Positions 20,048 through 29,919 of a stretch of DNA of 57,392 nt are shown piece by piece. The position numbers and the translations under genes are program-made. The stretch is from Fidelibacterota bacterium. Lineage in GTDB: Bacteria > Pseudomonadota > Alphaproteobacteria > Rhodospirillales > Rhodospirillaceae. Under the pieces are notes generated by a model. The model was not told the DNA's origin, did not search any database, and worked only from the letters and a program-made list of their open reading frames with translations. Location: contig CANJOI010000002.1 in NCBI GenBank assembly GCA_947475365.1, positions 1-57,392 on the forward strand, in the 5' to 3' direction. Position 1 is the first letter of the stretch. Each line of letters starts with the position of its first letter.

Positions 20048-20883
20048 CCAATCCGCCACCTGCGTCCCGCGCCGTTCCCGCGGGCACTGCTTCCGGGGCG
20101 AGCCCGCGCCTTGCCGGCCGCCCGGCGGTGAGCGCCAAGCGCGGGCGCTTGATCGCGGTCGCCTCGGGCAAGGGCGGTGTGGGGAAAACGTTCTTCTCAA
20201 TCACGCTCTCGCATGCGCTGGCGCGGCGCGGGCAACGTACATTGCTGTTCGACGGCGATCTGGGACTGGCGAATATCGACATCCAGCTCGGTCTGATGCC
20301 GCAGTACGACCTGGGCAGCGTCATCGCGGGCAAGCTGTCGCTCAACCAGGCGGCCATGCAGTACGAACCCGGCGGGTTCGACGTCATCGCCGGACGCTCC
20401 GGCTCCGGCAGCCTCGCCAACATCCCGCTCTCGCGCCTGCAGATCATGGGCGAGGATTTGGCGCTTATGGCCGGCCGCTATGACCGCGTCGTGCTCGACC
20501 TCGGCGCCGGGGTGGAGAAGTCCGTACGCCAGCTGGCCAAGTCGGCGGATACGATCCTGGTCGTCACCTCCGACGAACCCACGTCACTGACGGACGCTTA
20601 CGCCTTCATCAAGATCACCGCCATGGAGCGGCCCAACACCGACATCCGCATCGTCGTGAACGCGTCCAACTCCACGCGTGAAGGCGAACGCACCTATCAG
20701 ACCCTGTTCAAGGCTTGCCAGGGCTTTCTGAAGATTTCGCCGCCGTTGGCGGGAATCATCCGCCGCGACGCCCGTGTGCGGGAATGTATCCGCAACCAGA
20801 CACCGATCCTGATCCGCTCGCCATCGTCGGAAGCCGCCATGGATGTGGAAGCCATCGCCGAACGGCTGCTTGCTCCGAGCTAA
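20044..20883 (+). CDS. flhG: FlhG/MinD-like ATPase
   Basis: VASGKGGVGKTFFSITLSHALARRGQRTLLFDGDLGLANIDIQLGL; ATGA overlap with flhF. Confidence 0.9.
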   Translation: MTNPPPASRAVPAGTASGASPRLAGRPAVSAKRGRLIAVASGKGGVGKTFFSITLSHALARRGQRTLLFDGDLGLANIDIQLGLMPQYDLGSVIAGKLSLNQAAMQYEPGGFDVIAGRSGSGSLANIPLSRLQIMGEDLALMAGRYDRVVLDLGAGVEKSVRQLAKSADTILVVTSDEPTSLTDAYAFIKITAMERPNTDIRIVVNASNSTREGERTYQTLFKACQGFLKISPPLAGIIRRDARVRECIRNQTPILIRSPSSEAAMDVEAIAERLLAPS

Positions 20884-20901
20884 GGTTTATATGCGGGCGC
20901 C

Positions 20902-22710
20902 ATGACAACTGTCCCGCCGCCGACCACGCCGCCTTTGCCGACCGCGCCGCCAGCGCAACCGGCGCCGGTGGTGCTGATTCTCGCACCGCCGCCGTCTGTC
21001 GCCGCCTTGCCGGCCGGTGCGCCGCTCGAAGGCGTCGTGTTGCCGCCACCGCAACCGCCGGCCGAGACCGCCGATGCGCGTGCGGCTGTCACCATCCGCA
21101 CACCTCAGGGCGACGTGACCATCCGCCTGCCCGTGCCGTTGCCGGCCGGAAGCCCCGTGGAACTGCAAGTCATGCGCGCCGCCGCTGACCAGGCGACGGT
21201 GCGCGTGATCACGGTAGACAACCAGCCCGCCGCGCAAGTGCTGGCGCAACTGCGTCAGACGGCGGCCAACACCGCCGCGCAACCGCTGCCCACAGCCTCG
21301 CCTCAAACGCCGCCGGTCGCGGCCCTGCCACCGGCGGCGGCCTGGACGCCGCAAGGACCGGTGGCCTTGCCGGCCCTCGGTCCGATCTCGGCTTTCGTCA
21401 CCCAGGGCACCCCCGCAACGCCGCCGGCGCTGGGGCAAACACCGCAGCCGAACGCGACACCGGCCACGCTGCCGCCGTCCGCTCCCCCGGTCGTACTCGC
21501 GACCGGCGGAGAACTCGCGGTGCGCATCACCGCGGTGCAGTTGCCCACACCTGGCATAGCGCCGGCCGTTCCGCCCGCCGCCGCGCCGATCGCGCCGCCG
21601 CCAACCGCTGTCCCCGCGCAACCCGTGCCGGCGCCGGTCATCAGCGCGCCGGCGGCGCAGCTTACGCAACCCCTCCCCTCCGCCGCCGCGCCTGCGGCCG
21701 TGCCCACGGCGAATGCGCCGGCAATGATCGGCGGCGCACCGCAACCCACTCTGGTGGTGGCGGGACCGCAAGGCCTGCCGCCGCCGCCGGCCCCGCCGGC
21801 CGTGGCGCAACCGGCGCCGCCCCAAGCCGTGCTCACCGGCGTCGTCACCCGCGCCACACCCGGCAGTCCACCGGTGATCACAACGGACCTGGGCCAAATC
21901 CAGCTTAATATCCGCGCCAATCTCCCGGTGGGGACGCGGGTCACCCTGGAGATCACCGCGCAGTTGCCGCCGCAACCTGGAGCGCCGCCGCCGCCACTGC
22001 CCTTGGCCATGTTGCCTTTGAGTGGGCCTCCCACCGGCGGCACCACAGTGGGGTGGCCCAATCTGTCTGAAGCGCTGGTCCAGTTGCAGCGCGCCGATCC
22101 CGCCGCCGCCGCCGAATTCGCCGCCGCCATCCCCGACGGCGGACCCCGCACCACGGTCGCGGTCATCGCCTTCGTGCAGGCCATGCGTACCGGCGATTCC
22201 CGTGCGTGGCCCGGCGACACCAACCTGCGCGCGTTGGAACGCATCGGCCCGCGCGGCGCGCATCTCGCCGCGCAGATCAGCGACGAAGTGTCCGCGCTGT
22301 CAGGCCGCGCCACGGAAAATGCCAGCACCGAATGGCGCGCCTTGCCGGTTCCCTGGAACGCCGACGGGCGCATCGACCGCATCACCCTGGTGTCGCGGCG
22401 CGAAGGCGAGGCCGAAGAGGGCGGCGGCAAGAAAGGCCGCGGCGGCGGAATCCGGTTTCTGGTGAACTTGGACCTGTCGCGCCTTGGCGCTTTGCAGCTC
22501 GACGGCATGTTCCGGAAAGAGCCCCGCGGCCTCGACATGATGATCCGCACCAAACAACCCTTGCCCGAGACCCTGCGCTTTGAGCTTACCGGCATCTTCG
22601 GCAATGCGATCGCCGCCATGGGGATCAAGGGCGGACTTAGCTTCCAGGTGGTCAAGAAATTCGCCGATCCGCTGGGAGATACCGGCTTCCGCGCGGGGCT
22701 TTGGGCCTGA
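20902..22710 (+). CDS. Second FliK-like, Pro/Ala-rich protein
   Basis: Long low-complexity Pro/Ala N-terminus; C-terminal LPVPWNADGRIDRITLVSRR…RFLVNLDLSRLGALQLDGMFRKEPRGLDMMIRTKQPLP resembles FliK C-terminal fold. Confidence 0.55.
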   Translation: MTTVPPPTTPPLPTAPPAQPAPVVLILAPPPSVAALPAGAPLEGVVLPPPQPPAETADARAAVTIRTPQGDVTIRLPVPLPAGSPVELQVMRAAADQATVRVITVDNQPAAQVLAQLRQTAANTAAQPLPTASPQTPPVAALPPAAAWTPQGPVALPALGPISAFVTQGTPATPPALGQTPQPNATPATLPPSAPPVVLATGGELAVRITAVQLPTPGIAPAVPPAAAPIAPPPTAVPAQPVPAPVISAPAAQLTQPLPSAAAPAAVPTANAPAMIGGAPQPTLVVAGPQGLPPPPAPPAVAQPAPPQAVLTGVVTRATPGSPPVITTDLGQIQLNIRANLPVGTRVTLEITAQLPPQPGAPPPPLPLAMLPLSGPPTGGTTVGWPNLSEALVQLQRADPAAAAEFAAAIPDGGPRTTVAVIAFVQAMRTGDSRAWPGDTNLRALERIGPRGAHLAAQISDEVSALSGRATENASTEWRALPVPWNADGRIDRITLVSRREGEAEEGGGKKGRGGGIRFLVNLDLSRLGALQLDGMFRKEPRGLDMMIRTKQPLPETLRFELTGIFGNAIAAMGIKGGLSFQVVKKFADPLGDTGFRAGLWA

Positions 22711-22770
22711 CCGCGCCAAAGGCGGCCAGGTATTAACCAAAAGTTTCCTTCCACGAGGCAGGGTGGTCGG

Positions 22771-23205
22771 ATGACCGATTCTCACCCCAAGGATGAGGGC
22801 CCCGGGACCGAGAGCCCCGGACACGAAGGACACGCGTGCCGTCAGCTGCTCGCCGTGTTGCCCACGGCGCCGTCGGCGCCGCTGTCCGTGACGACCCTTT
22901 CTTTGCCTTTGGACAACGCTTTGTCCCTGAGCGTGAGCTATGTGGCCGACCGCTTTCTGCTGACGCGCGACGGATTCGCGGCCTATGCCCGCGCGCGCAC
23001 GTCAGCCATGCCCTGGGACACGCCGCTGGAGAGCCTCGCCGGTCTTGTGGCCGACGACCTCGCCAACGAACTCGTCCCCAAGTGGCTCCGCGTGACCTTC
23101 GTGCAGGAGACTCCTGGCGCGCCGCGTCATGTGGTGTCGGTTGAGGACCGCCAGCCGGGCTGGGATCATCCCACGATTCTGAAGACGCTTGAGCCGGGCC
23201 GATGA
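22771..23205 (+). CDS. Hypothetical protein, ATGA-coupled to the DnaJ-domain gene
   Basis: ORF with stop/start overlap; VPKWLRVTF…VEDRQPGW region faintly resembles tunnelling-fold proteins. Confidence 0.6.
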   Translation: MTDSHPKDEGPGTESPGHEGHACRQLLAVLPTAPSAPLSVTTLSLPLDNALSLSVSYVADRFLLTRDGFAAYARARTSAMPWDTPLESLAGLVADDLANELVPKWLRVTFVQETPGAPRHVVSVEDRQPGWDHPTILKTLEPGR

Positions 23206-24578
23206 ACGTCACCCGTGACCCCAAGGGATACTACATCGCCCTCGGCGTGCCCGAGGACTGCGACGCCGACGCCGTCAAGGCGGCTTACCGGTCGAAGGCC
23301 AAGCGCCTGCACCCGGACTTCAATCCCTCCCCTGTGGCGGCCAAGCAGTTCCATCGCCTGCACGAGGCCTATACGACACTGAGCGATCCCGCCAAGCGCG
23401 TCGCCTACGACAAGCCTTGGAAAGATGTTGGCCGCAAGGCCTCTGCCAGCGCCGCGGAAGAACCGCGGCCAAAAGAAGAGCGCCGCGAACCGAAAGGGGA
23501 CTCTTCGCGCGCGGAACGCCCGCAAACCTACGATCGCACGGGCCGCACTCAGCCGCATGATCGCGCCGACAAGCCCCAAGCTGCGCGGACAGAGCGTGTT
23601 CAGCCGGACGAATCCGTCTGGCAAAGCGTGGTGGAGCAACCCGCGGTGTGCCAGTGCGGCAAGGTCACCGCCCAGCCGCGCTACATTGTGTTCGACATGG
23701 TGTGGGGCCGCTTGACCGGAGTCCGGCGCAAAGGCGTGGCCGGCGTTTTCTGCCGTAGCTGCGCCGACCGCACCGCCGTGCGCGCCTCGCTGATCTGCTG
23801 GCTGGCGGGCTGGTGGGCCTGGCCGGAAGGCCCGAAAGCAACCGTGCGCGCGCTCCTCAACAACATCCGCGGCGGGCGTAAACCCGCCGATCGCAACGCT
23901 CGCCTCTTGATGCGCCAGGCCCGCGCCTTCCGTGGCCGCGGCGAGATGGAACTTGCGCGCAATGCCGCCGAGCAGGCGTTGTCCTTCGCCGCCACCGCAT
24001 CCTTGCGCCGCGAGGTGGACACCTTGCTGACCAGCCTCGCGCAGTATCCGGCGCGCCCGCTCAAGAACCGCTGGAGCGAGCCGGGATGGGCGCCCATGGT
24101 GCAAGTGCTGCCGCTGGCCCTGATCGTCGCCGCCATCTCCATGAGCGTGACCATGTCCGGAGTCTCGCCGGTCCGCGCGATCGCGGCCGGTTTTCAGACC
24201 GCCACGCGCGCCGTCTCATCCTTCATGGAAAAGCCCCTACCGGACTTTATGAGTCCGGAGCCTTCGGCTCCCGCCGATCCCGCGCAGTCCTCGACGGCTG
24301 TGCGCGGCGGGGCCATTGGCCGTGTCTACAGCATCGCCGTGGATTCCACCGCCGTGCGCACGGGTCCCGGCGCGAGCTACCAGGTGGTGGCGGTATTGGG
24401 CCAAGGGACAGTGGTGCTGGTGACTGAAAGCGACCCGACCGGCGCGTGGTACCGCGTATCCACGGCCGAAGGCACGCAAGGGTTTGTGCCCGTGCCGTCA
24501 TTGAGCCCGGATGTGCGGATGGATGCGCTCAAGGATTTGGGAGCGTTCGCGCCCGCCAAATCCCAGAAACCCAACTAG
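23202..24578 (+). CDS. DnaJ-domain / cysteine-motif / TM / SH3b-domain protein
   Basis: GYYIALGVPEDCDADAVKAAYRSKAKRLHPDFNP J-domain; CQCG…CRSC; hydrophobic segment; SH3b-like VYSIAVDSTAVRTGPGASYQVVAVLGQGTVV. Confidence 0.75.
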   Translation: MNVTRDPKGYYIALGVPEDCDADAVKAAYRSKAKRLHPDFNPSPVAAKQFHRLHEAYTTLSDPAKRVAYDKPWKDVGRKASASAAEEPRPKEERREPKGDSSRAERPQTYDRTGRTQPHDRADKPQAARTERVQPDESVWQSVVEQPAVCQCGKVTAQPRYIVFDMVWGRLTGVRRKGVAGVFCRSCADRTAVRASLICWLAGWWAWPEGPKATVRALLNNIRGGRKPADRNARLLMRQARAFRGRGEMELARNAAEQALSFAATASLRREVDTLLTSLAQYPARPLKNRWSEPGWAPMVQVLPLALIVAAISMSVTMSGVSPVRAIAAGFQTATRAVSSFMEKPLPDFMSPEPSAPADPAQSSTAVRGGAIGRVYSIAVDSTAVRTGPGASYQVVAVLGQGTVVLVTESDPTGAWYRVSTAEGTQGFVPVPSLSPDVRMDALKDLGAFAPAKSQKPN

Positions 24579-24680
24579 CCGGAAGCCGCTACCTGCGTCG
24601 CGCGGTGGGCGTCGATCTTGATGGCGCGAGCGCGCATCAGCACGGCAGAAGCCGGCGCGGCTTTCGTGGCGCGGGTAACT

Positions 24681-25112
24681 TCACGCCAGCTGACTCTTGC
24701 GGCGGTGCAGTTCAAGGCCGAGCTCATTGAGCTCGATCTGCTCGAGGCGGTTTTCCTCGGCCGCCACCGCGGCGTCGCGGGCTTCCTGCGTAACTTCGAA
24801 CGTCTTCAGGCGCCGATAGGCATCGGCCAATTCGTTCTGGGCAGCAGCGATCTGGCGGCGCACCTCGGCCAGGATACCGGCCAGGCGGTGGCGGAACTCA
24901 TCACAACGTTTGAGATAGGCCGCCAAGGTGCCGCGCTGGTCCGCTGGCAGGGTCGCAGTGAAGGCAATCTCATTCTCCACCTCGGCCTCCAGAGCGGCCT
25001 GGCGGTCAAGCACCTCCTCCTCCTGGCGCAACAGCACGCCCAGCGCGCGCTGTTTTTCGTCCACGTCCCACTTGCGCAGGCGGATCAGGGTATGAAGATC
25101 TTTCTTGGCCAT
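24681..25112 (-). CDS. fliJ: Flagellar export chaperone FliJ
   Basis: Short coiled-coil protein (MAKKDLHTLIRLRKWDVDEKQRAL) directly downstream of fliI. Confidence 0.8.
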   Translation of the reverse strand: MAKKDLHTLIRLRKWDVDEKQRALGVLLRQEEEVLDRQAALEAEVENEIAFTATLPADQRGTLAAYLKRCDEFRHRLAGILAEVRRQIAAAQNELADAYRRLKTFEVTQEARDAAVAAEENRLEQIELNELGLELHRRKSQLA

Positions 25113-25124
25113 GGCTCAGGTCAG

Positions 25125-26459
25125 CTATTTGGCGGCGGCTGGAGGTTGGAGCGCTTCGGCGAGCAGCTTATAGCAGGTCGGCAAATCCGTGTGGTCGTCC
25201 TTGCGTTGACGCAGGAAGGCCTCGATCCGGGGGTAATAGTAAATCGCCTCATCGACCTCGGCATTGGTGCCCTTGCGGTAGGCGCCGAGCCGGATCAGTT
25301 CGGCCATGTCCTCATAGGCGGAGATAATCTTCCGCGCCCGGTACACCAACGCGTTCTCCTCGTCGGTATTGCATCCCGGCATGGTGCGCGAGATTGACTT
25401 GAGGATATTCATCGCCGGATAGCGCCCACGTTCGGCGATCGCGCGGTCGAGCACGATATGCCCGTCCAAAATCCCGCGCACCGCGTCGGAGATCGGCTCG
25501 TTGTGGTCGTCGCCTTCCACCAGCACCGTGAACAGGCCGGTGATATTGCCGCTGCGGCGGCGCCCCGGACCCGCGCGCTCCAGGAGCTTGGGCAACTCAG
25601 CGAACACGGTTGGGGTATATCCCTTTGCGGCCGGCGGCTCGCCCGCGGAGAGGCTGATCTCGCGCTGCGCCATGGCGAAGCGGGTCACAGAATCCATCAT
25701 GCAGAGCACGTTCTTGCCCTGGTCACGGAAATATTCGGCGACCGTCATGGTCACATAGGCCGCCTGACGGCGCATCAACGGAGCTTCATCCGAGGTGGAC
25801 ACCACAACGACGGCGCGGGCGAGACCTTCGGGACCGAGGTCATCTTCGATGAATTCGCGGGCCTCGCGGCCGCGTTCACCCACCAGCCCGACCACGATCA
25901 CGTCGGCATTGGTGTAGCGCGCCATCATCGACAGAACCGTGGATTTGCCCACGCCCGAGCCGGCGAAGATGCCCATACGCTGGCCGTGGCAGCTGGTGGT
26001 GAAGGTGTTGAGCGCGCGCACGCCGAGATCGAGCTTACCGCCGACACGTTTACGCGTATGCGCCGGAGGCGGCGGCGCCTTGATTGGATAGGCTTGCGCG
26101 CCGGCGCCGAGCGGCCCGCCGCCGTCGACCGGCTTGGCCATGGCGTTGATGACGCGGCCAAGCCACGACTCGTTCGGATAGATGGAAGGCGCGGCTTCGG
26201 CGATCTCGGCGCGGCAGCCGAGGCCGATCCCCTCAAGGGGGCCGAACGGCATGACCAGCGCGCGGCCTTCGCGGAAGCCGACCACCTCGCACACAACGAC
26301 CCGGCCGTCGCGGGCGATGACATTGCAACGGTCGCCGACCGAGAGATGGTGGACGCCCGACACCTCGACCAGCAAACCCTGGACACCGGCCACCTTGCCG
26401 AACACCTGATGGGTCGACAGCCGGTCCAGTTCGCTCAAAAGGGAGGTGATCCCATCCAC
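25125..26459 (-). CDS. fliI: Flagellum-specific ATP synthase FliI
   Basis: [51 protein letters not shown]. Confidence 0.96.
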   Translation of the reverse strand: MDGITSLLSELDRLSTHQVFGKVAGVQGLLVEVSGVHHLSVGDRCNVIARDGRVVVCEVVGFREGRALVMPFGPLEGIGLGCRAEIAEAAPSIYPNESWLGRVINAMAKPVDGGGPLGAGAQAYPIKAPPPPAHTRKRVGGKLDLGVRALNTFTTSCHGQRMGIFAGSGVGKSTVLSMMARYTNADVIVVGLVGERGREAREFIEDDLGPEGLARAVVVVSTSDEAPLMRRQAAYVTMTVAEYFRDQGKNVLCMMDSVTRFAMAQREISLSAGEPPAAKGYTPTVFAELPKLLERAGPGRRRSGNITGLFTVLVEGDDHNEPISDAVRGILDGHIVLDRAIAERGRYPAMNILKSISRTMPGCNTDEENALVYRARKIISAYEDMAELIRLGAYRKGTNAEVDEAIYYYPRIEAFLRQRKDDHTDLPTCYKLLAEALQPPAAAK

Positions 26460-26664
26460 TGCTGTTAATCCTTGTGGCGGCGCCTAAGTGTTAACGGCTT
26501 CGTCCGTCCCTCTTAACCAGAGGGACTGCCTCTCCATCCTAGCGATAACCTATTGCCGTTAAGGGCGAGTAAAGGGGGTATTTGAACAAAATATATTACA
26601 AAACAATAGGTGGTATACTTATCCTCGTGTATCGCTTTCGCGTTAGGAATTCTTGATAAAAGGT

Positions 26665-26676
26665 GTTAATATTAAC
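26665..26676. promoter_or_regulatory. 12-bp palindrome GTTAATATTAAC upstream of ctrA
   Basis: Perfect palindrome of TTAA half-sites, ~30 bp before the ctrA ATG. Confidence 0.4.
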
Positions 26677-26706
26677 TTCTGCTCGGGGCTCTAGGGGAAA
26701 CCACAC

Positions 26707-27426
26707 ATGCGTATCCTATTGGTTGAGGATGATCCCTCAACGGCGCAAGCCATCACCACCATGCTGCGCAAGGAATATTGGGTCATCGATTCCACCGACA
26801 TGGGGGAAGACGGCCTCGATCTCGGAAAAATTTACGATTACGACCTGATCATCCTCGACCTGATGCTGCCGGACATGGACGGTATGGACGTGATCCGCCA
26901 ACTGCGCGCCGGCAAGATCGCGACGCCGGTCCTGATCCTCTCGGGTCTCCAGGAAGCCGACAAAAAGGTGCAGGGTTTCGGCGTCGGCGCCGATGACTAC
27001 CTGACCAAACCCTTCAACCGCGAAGAACTCATCGCCCGCATCCAGGCGATCGTGCGCCGCTCCAAGGGCCACGCCCAGCCGAAGGTTCAGGTCGGCCGCC
27101 TGACCGTCAACCTGGAAGCCCGCACCGCGGAAGTCGACACCAGCCCGCTCCATCTTACCGGCAAGGAATACGGCATCCTCGAGCTGCTCGCGCTGCGCAA
27201 GGGCACCACGCTCACCAAGGAACAGTTCCTCAACCACCTGTACGGCGGCATGGATGAACCGGAACTGAAAATCATCGACGTATTCATCTGCAAGCTGCGC
27301 AAGAAGCTCGCCACCGCCACCGGCGGCGAGAGCTATATCGAAACCGTCTGGGGCCGCGGCTATGTGCTGCGGGAAACCGACGCGGCCGAAGCCGCCCCCA
27401 GCGCCAAGAAGGTTGCCACCGCTTAA
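26707..27426 (+). CDS. ctrA: Cell-cycle response regulator CtrA
   Basis: Receiver plus [53 protein letters not shown]…[14 protein letters not shown]. Confidence 0.97.
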   Translation: MRILLVEDDPSTAQAITTMLRKEYWVIDSTDMGEDGLDLGKIYDYDLIILDLMLPDMDGMDVIRQLRAGKIATPVLILSGLQEADKKVQGFGVGADDYLTKPFNREELIARIQAIVRRSKGHAQPKVQVGRLTVNLEARTAEVDTSPLHLTGKEYGILELLALRKGTTLTKEQFLNHLYGGMDEPELKIIDVFICKLRKKLATATGGESYIETVWGRGYVLRETDAAEAAPSAKKVATA

Positions 27427-27852
27427 GTGTCCTCTTCCGGCTTTCACGAGGACTTCGCTCGCACGGCGGACGAACCCAAGGCCTCCGAACGCTCGTTCGG
27501 ACTTGTGTTCTCCGCCGTTTTCGCGCTCGCGGCGTTTCTGCCGCTGCTGGATCACGGCGCCATCCGCTGGTGGGCCGTTGGGGTCAGCGGCCTATTCCTG
27601 ATCCTGGCGCTGGCCGCGCCGCGCGCTCTCGCCTTGCCCAACACGCTGTGGATGAAACTGGGCAAACTGCTGCATATGATCGTCAGCCCCGTGATCATGA
27701 GCCTGCTGTTCATTGTCGCGGTGGTGCCGACGGCGGTGATCCTCAAGCTCATGGGCCGGGACCCCTTACGCCTCAAGCTCGATAAAAAGGCCGCGAGCTA
27801 CTGGCAAAAACGCGAGCCCCGCGAGGATGCGTCGTTCACGCAGCAGTTTTAG
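27427..27852 (+). CDS. SxtJ-like membrane protein (GTG start)
   Basis: PNTLWMKLGKLLHMIVSPVIMSLLFIVAVVPTAVILKLMGRDPLRLKLDKKAASYWQKRE; adjacent to small DUF5989-like ORF and carbamoyltransferase. Confidence 0.75.
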   Translation: MSSSGFHEDFARTADEPKASERSFGLVFSAVFALAAFLPLLDHGAIRWWAVGVSGLFLILALAAPRALALPNTLWMKLGKLLHMIVSPVIMSLLFIVAVVPTAVILKLMGRDPLRLKLDKKAASYWQKREPREDASFTQQF

Positions 27853-27908
27853 GGTTGTTTTTGGCCCGCTGCCGGTGTTTTCTCGCCTCGCGTTAACGGA
27901 GCCTGTCG

Positions 27909-28058
27909 ATGTCTTTTCTTGCCGAATTCTGGAAATTCCTGAAGGTCAGGAAGAAGTTCTGGCTTCTGCCCATGATCTTCATGCTGGTGCTGTTCGGCGG
28001 CCTGATCATGCTGGCCCAGGGCTCCGCGGTGGCGCCCTTTATCTACACCCTCTTCTAA
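27909..28058 (+). CDS. 49-aa DUF5989-like small membrane protein, absent from the supplied ORF track
   Basis: MSFLAEFWKFLKVRKKFWLLPMIFMLVLFGGLIMLAQGSAVAPFIYTLF*; directly before carbamoyltransferase. Confidence 0.8.
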   Translation: MSFLAEFWKFLKVRKKFWLLPMIFMLVLFGGLIMLAQGSAVAPFIYTLF

Positions 28059-28059
28059 C

Positions 28060-29889
28060 TTGCGCGTTCTCGGCCTCTCGGCGCTCTACCACGACAGCGC
28101 CGCGGCGCTGATCGACGGCGGCCGCATCGTCGCCGCCGCGCAAGAGGAACGCTTCACCCGCAAGAAACACGACGCCCGCCTGCCGCGCGCGGCCATCGCC
28201 TCCTGCCTGGACATCGCCGGTCTCAAGCTTGCCGATGTGGACTTGGTGGCGTTCTATGAGAAGCCGTTCGTCAAATTCGAACGCCTCCTGGAAACCTACG
28301 CGGCGCTGGCGCCGTCCGGCTTCACCTCTTTCCGCCAGGCCATGCCGGTGTGGATCAAGGAGAAGCTGTTCCAGAAAGATCTGCTGCTCAAGGAACTGAA
28401 GAGCTTCGCGCCGGACGAGAACTGGGCGGAACGCCTGGTGTTCTCCGAGCACCACCTCAGCCACGCCGCATCCGCGTTCTTCCCCTCGCCGTTCGAGGAG
28501 GCGGCCGTGCTCACCATGGACGGCGTCGGCGAGTGGACCACCACATCGCTGGCGATCGGTAAAGGGTCCGCGCTGGAGATCCAGCGCGAGATTCATTTCC
28601 CGCACTCCCTGGGCCTGCTCTATTCGGCCTTCACCTACTACACGGGATTCAAGGTCAACTCGGGCGAATACAAGGTCATGGGTCTCGCCCCGTATGGCGA
28701 GCCAAAGTTCGCGCAACTGATTCTCGACCACCTGATCGACCTGAAGCCCGACGGGACCTTCCGCCTGGACCAGAGCTACTTCGACTACTGCACCGGCCTG
28801 ACCATGACCAATCGCCGGTTCAATGCGCTCTTCGGCGGGCCGCCGCGCAAGGCCGACGAGCCGCTGACCCAGCGGCACATGGACCTGGCGGCATCTGTCC
28901 AAGCCGTGACCGAGGAAGCCGTGCTGCGCCTGGCCCGCGGCATCCGCGCCGAGACCGGGCTCAGGAACCTATGCCTCGCGGGCGGCGTCGCACTCAACTG
29001 CGTCGCCAACGGCAAGATCCTGCGCGAAGGCGTGTTTGACGAAATCTGGGTGCAGCCGGCAGCCGGCGACGCCGGCGGCGCGCTGGGTGCGGCGCTGGCG
29101 ACTTACCACTTGCACGCCAAGCAACCGCGCGCCGCACGCACCGGCCGCGATGACATGAAGGGCGCCTTGCTCGGCAACGCCTTCGACGATGCCGAAATCG
29201 AAACGCAGCTGGCCGCCGCCGGCGCGCGATTTGAAAAACTCACCGAGACGCAAGTGATTGAACAGACCGCCACAGCCCTCGCCACCAACGCTGCGGTCGG
29301 TTGGTTCCAGGGGCGCATGGAATTCGGACCGCGCGCATTGGGAGCCCGGTCGATTCTCGGCAACCCCGCCGATCCCGAAATGCAGCGCACCCTTAACCTC
29401 AAGGTCAAATTCCGCGAGAGTTTCCGGCCCTTCGCGCCCGCTGTGCTGCGCGAGGATGTGGCGGAATGGTTCGAACTCGATTGCGACAGCCCCTACATGC
29501 TGCTGGTCGCCGGCGTCCGCGCCGACAAGCGCCGCGCGGTGAACGATGCCGGAAAATTCGGCCTCGATAAACTCAACATGCCCCGGTCAAGTATTCCCGC
29601 CGTCACCCACGTCGACTACTCCGCGCGGGTGCAGACTGTGACGGCTGACGTGAACCCGCGCTTCCACGCTCTGCTCGCGCGCTTCAAGGCCCTGACCGGC
29701 GTTCCGGTGCTGGTGAATACCAGCTTCAACGTGCGCGGCGAGCCCATCGTCGGGACGCCCGCCGATGCGTTCCGCTGCTTCATGGCCACGGAGCTCGATC
29801 TGCTGGTGGTGGGAAATTTCATCCTGCGCAAGAGCGATCAGGACCCGGCGCTGAAGCTGGACTACACCAGCGCCTTCGCGCCCGATTAG
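28060..29889 (+). CDS. Carbamoyltransferase (NodU/CmcH/SxtI family), TTG start
   Basis: MRVLGLSALYHDSAAALIDGGRIVAAAQEERFTRKKHDARLP…VGWFQGRMEFGPRALGARSILGNP…VLVNTSFNVRGEPIV. Confidence 0.93.
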   Translation: MRVLGLSALYHDSAAALIDGGRIVAAAQEERFTRKKHDARLPRAAIASCLDIAGLKLADVDLVAFYEKPFVKFERLLETYAALAPSGFTSFRQAMPVWIKEKLFQKDLLLKELKSFAPDENWAERLVFSEHHLSHAASAFFPSPFEEAAVLTMDGVGEWTTTSLAIGKGSALEIQREIHFPHSLGLLYSAFTYYTGFKVNSGEYKVMGLAPYGEPKFAQLILDHLIDLKPDGTFRLDQSYFDYCTGLTMTNRRFNALFGGPPRKADEPLTQRHMDLAASVQAVTEEAVLRLARGIRAETGLRNLCLAGGVALNCVANGKILREGVFDEIWVQPAAGDAGGALGAALATYHLHAKQPRAARTGRDDMKGALLGNAFDDAEIETQLAAAGARFEKLTETQVIEQTATALATNAAVGWFQGRMEFGPRALGARSILGNPADPEMQRTLNLKVKFRESFRPFAPAVLREDVAEWFELDCDSPYMLLVAGVRADKRRAVNDAGKFGLDKLNMPRSSIPAVTHVDYSARVQTVTADVNPRFHALLARFKALTGVPVLVNTSFNVRGEPIVGTPADAFRCFMATELDLLVVGNFILRKSDQDPALKLDYTSAFAPD

Positions 29890-29919
29890 AGCCCGTTTTT
29901 CCGCCCACATCAGAATGAC

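Noticed and set aside
20887-22754. Two long minus-strand ORFs (458 and 483 aa) opposite the Pro/Ala-rich FliK-like gene
   Set aside because: Gly/Arg- and Ala/Gly-rich translations expected from reverse reading of CCG/GCG-rich sequence
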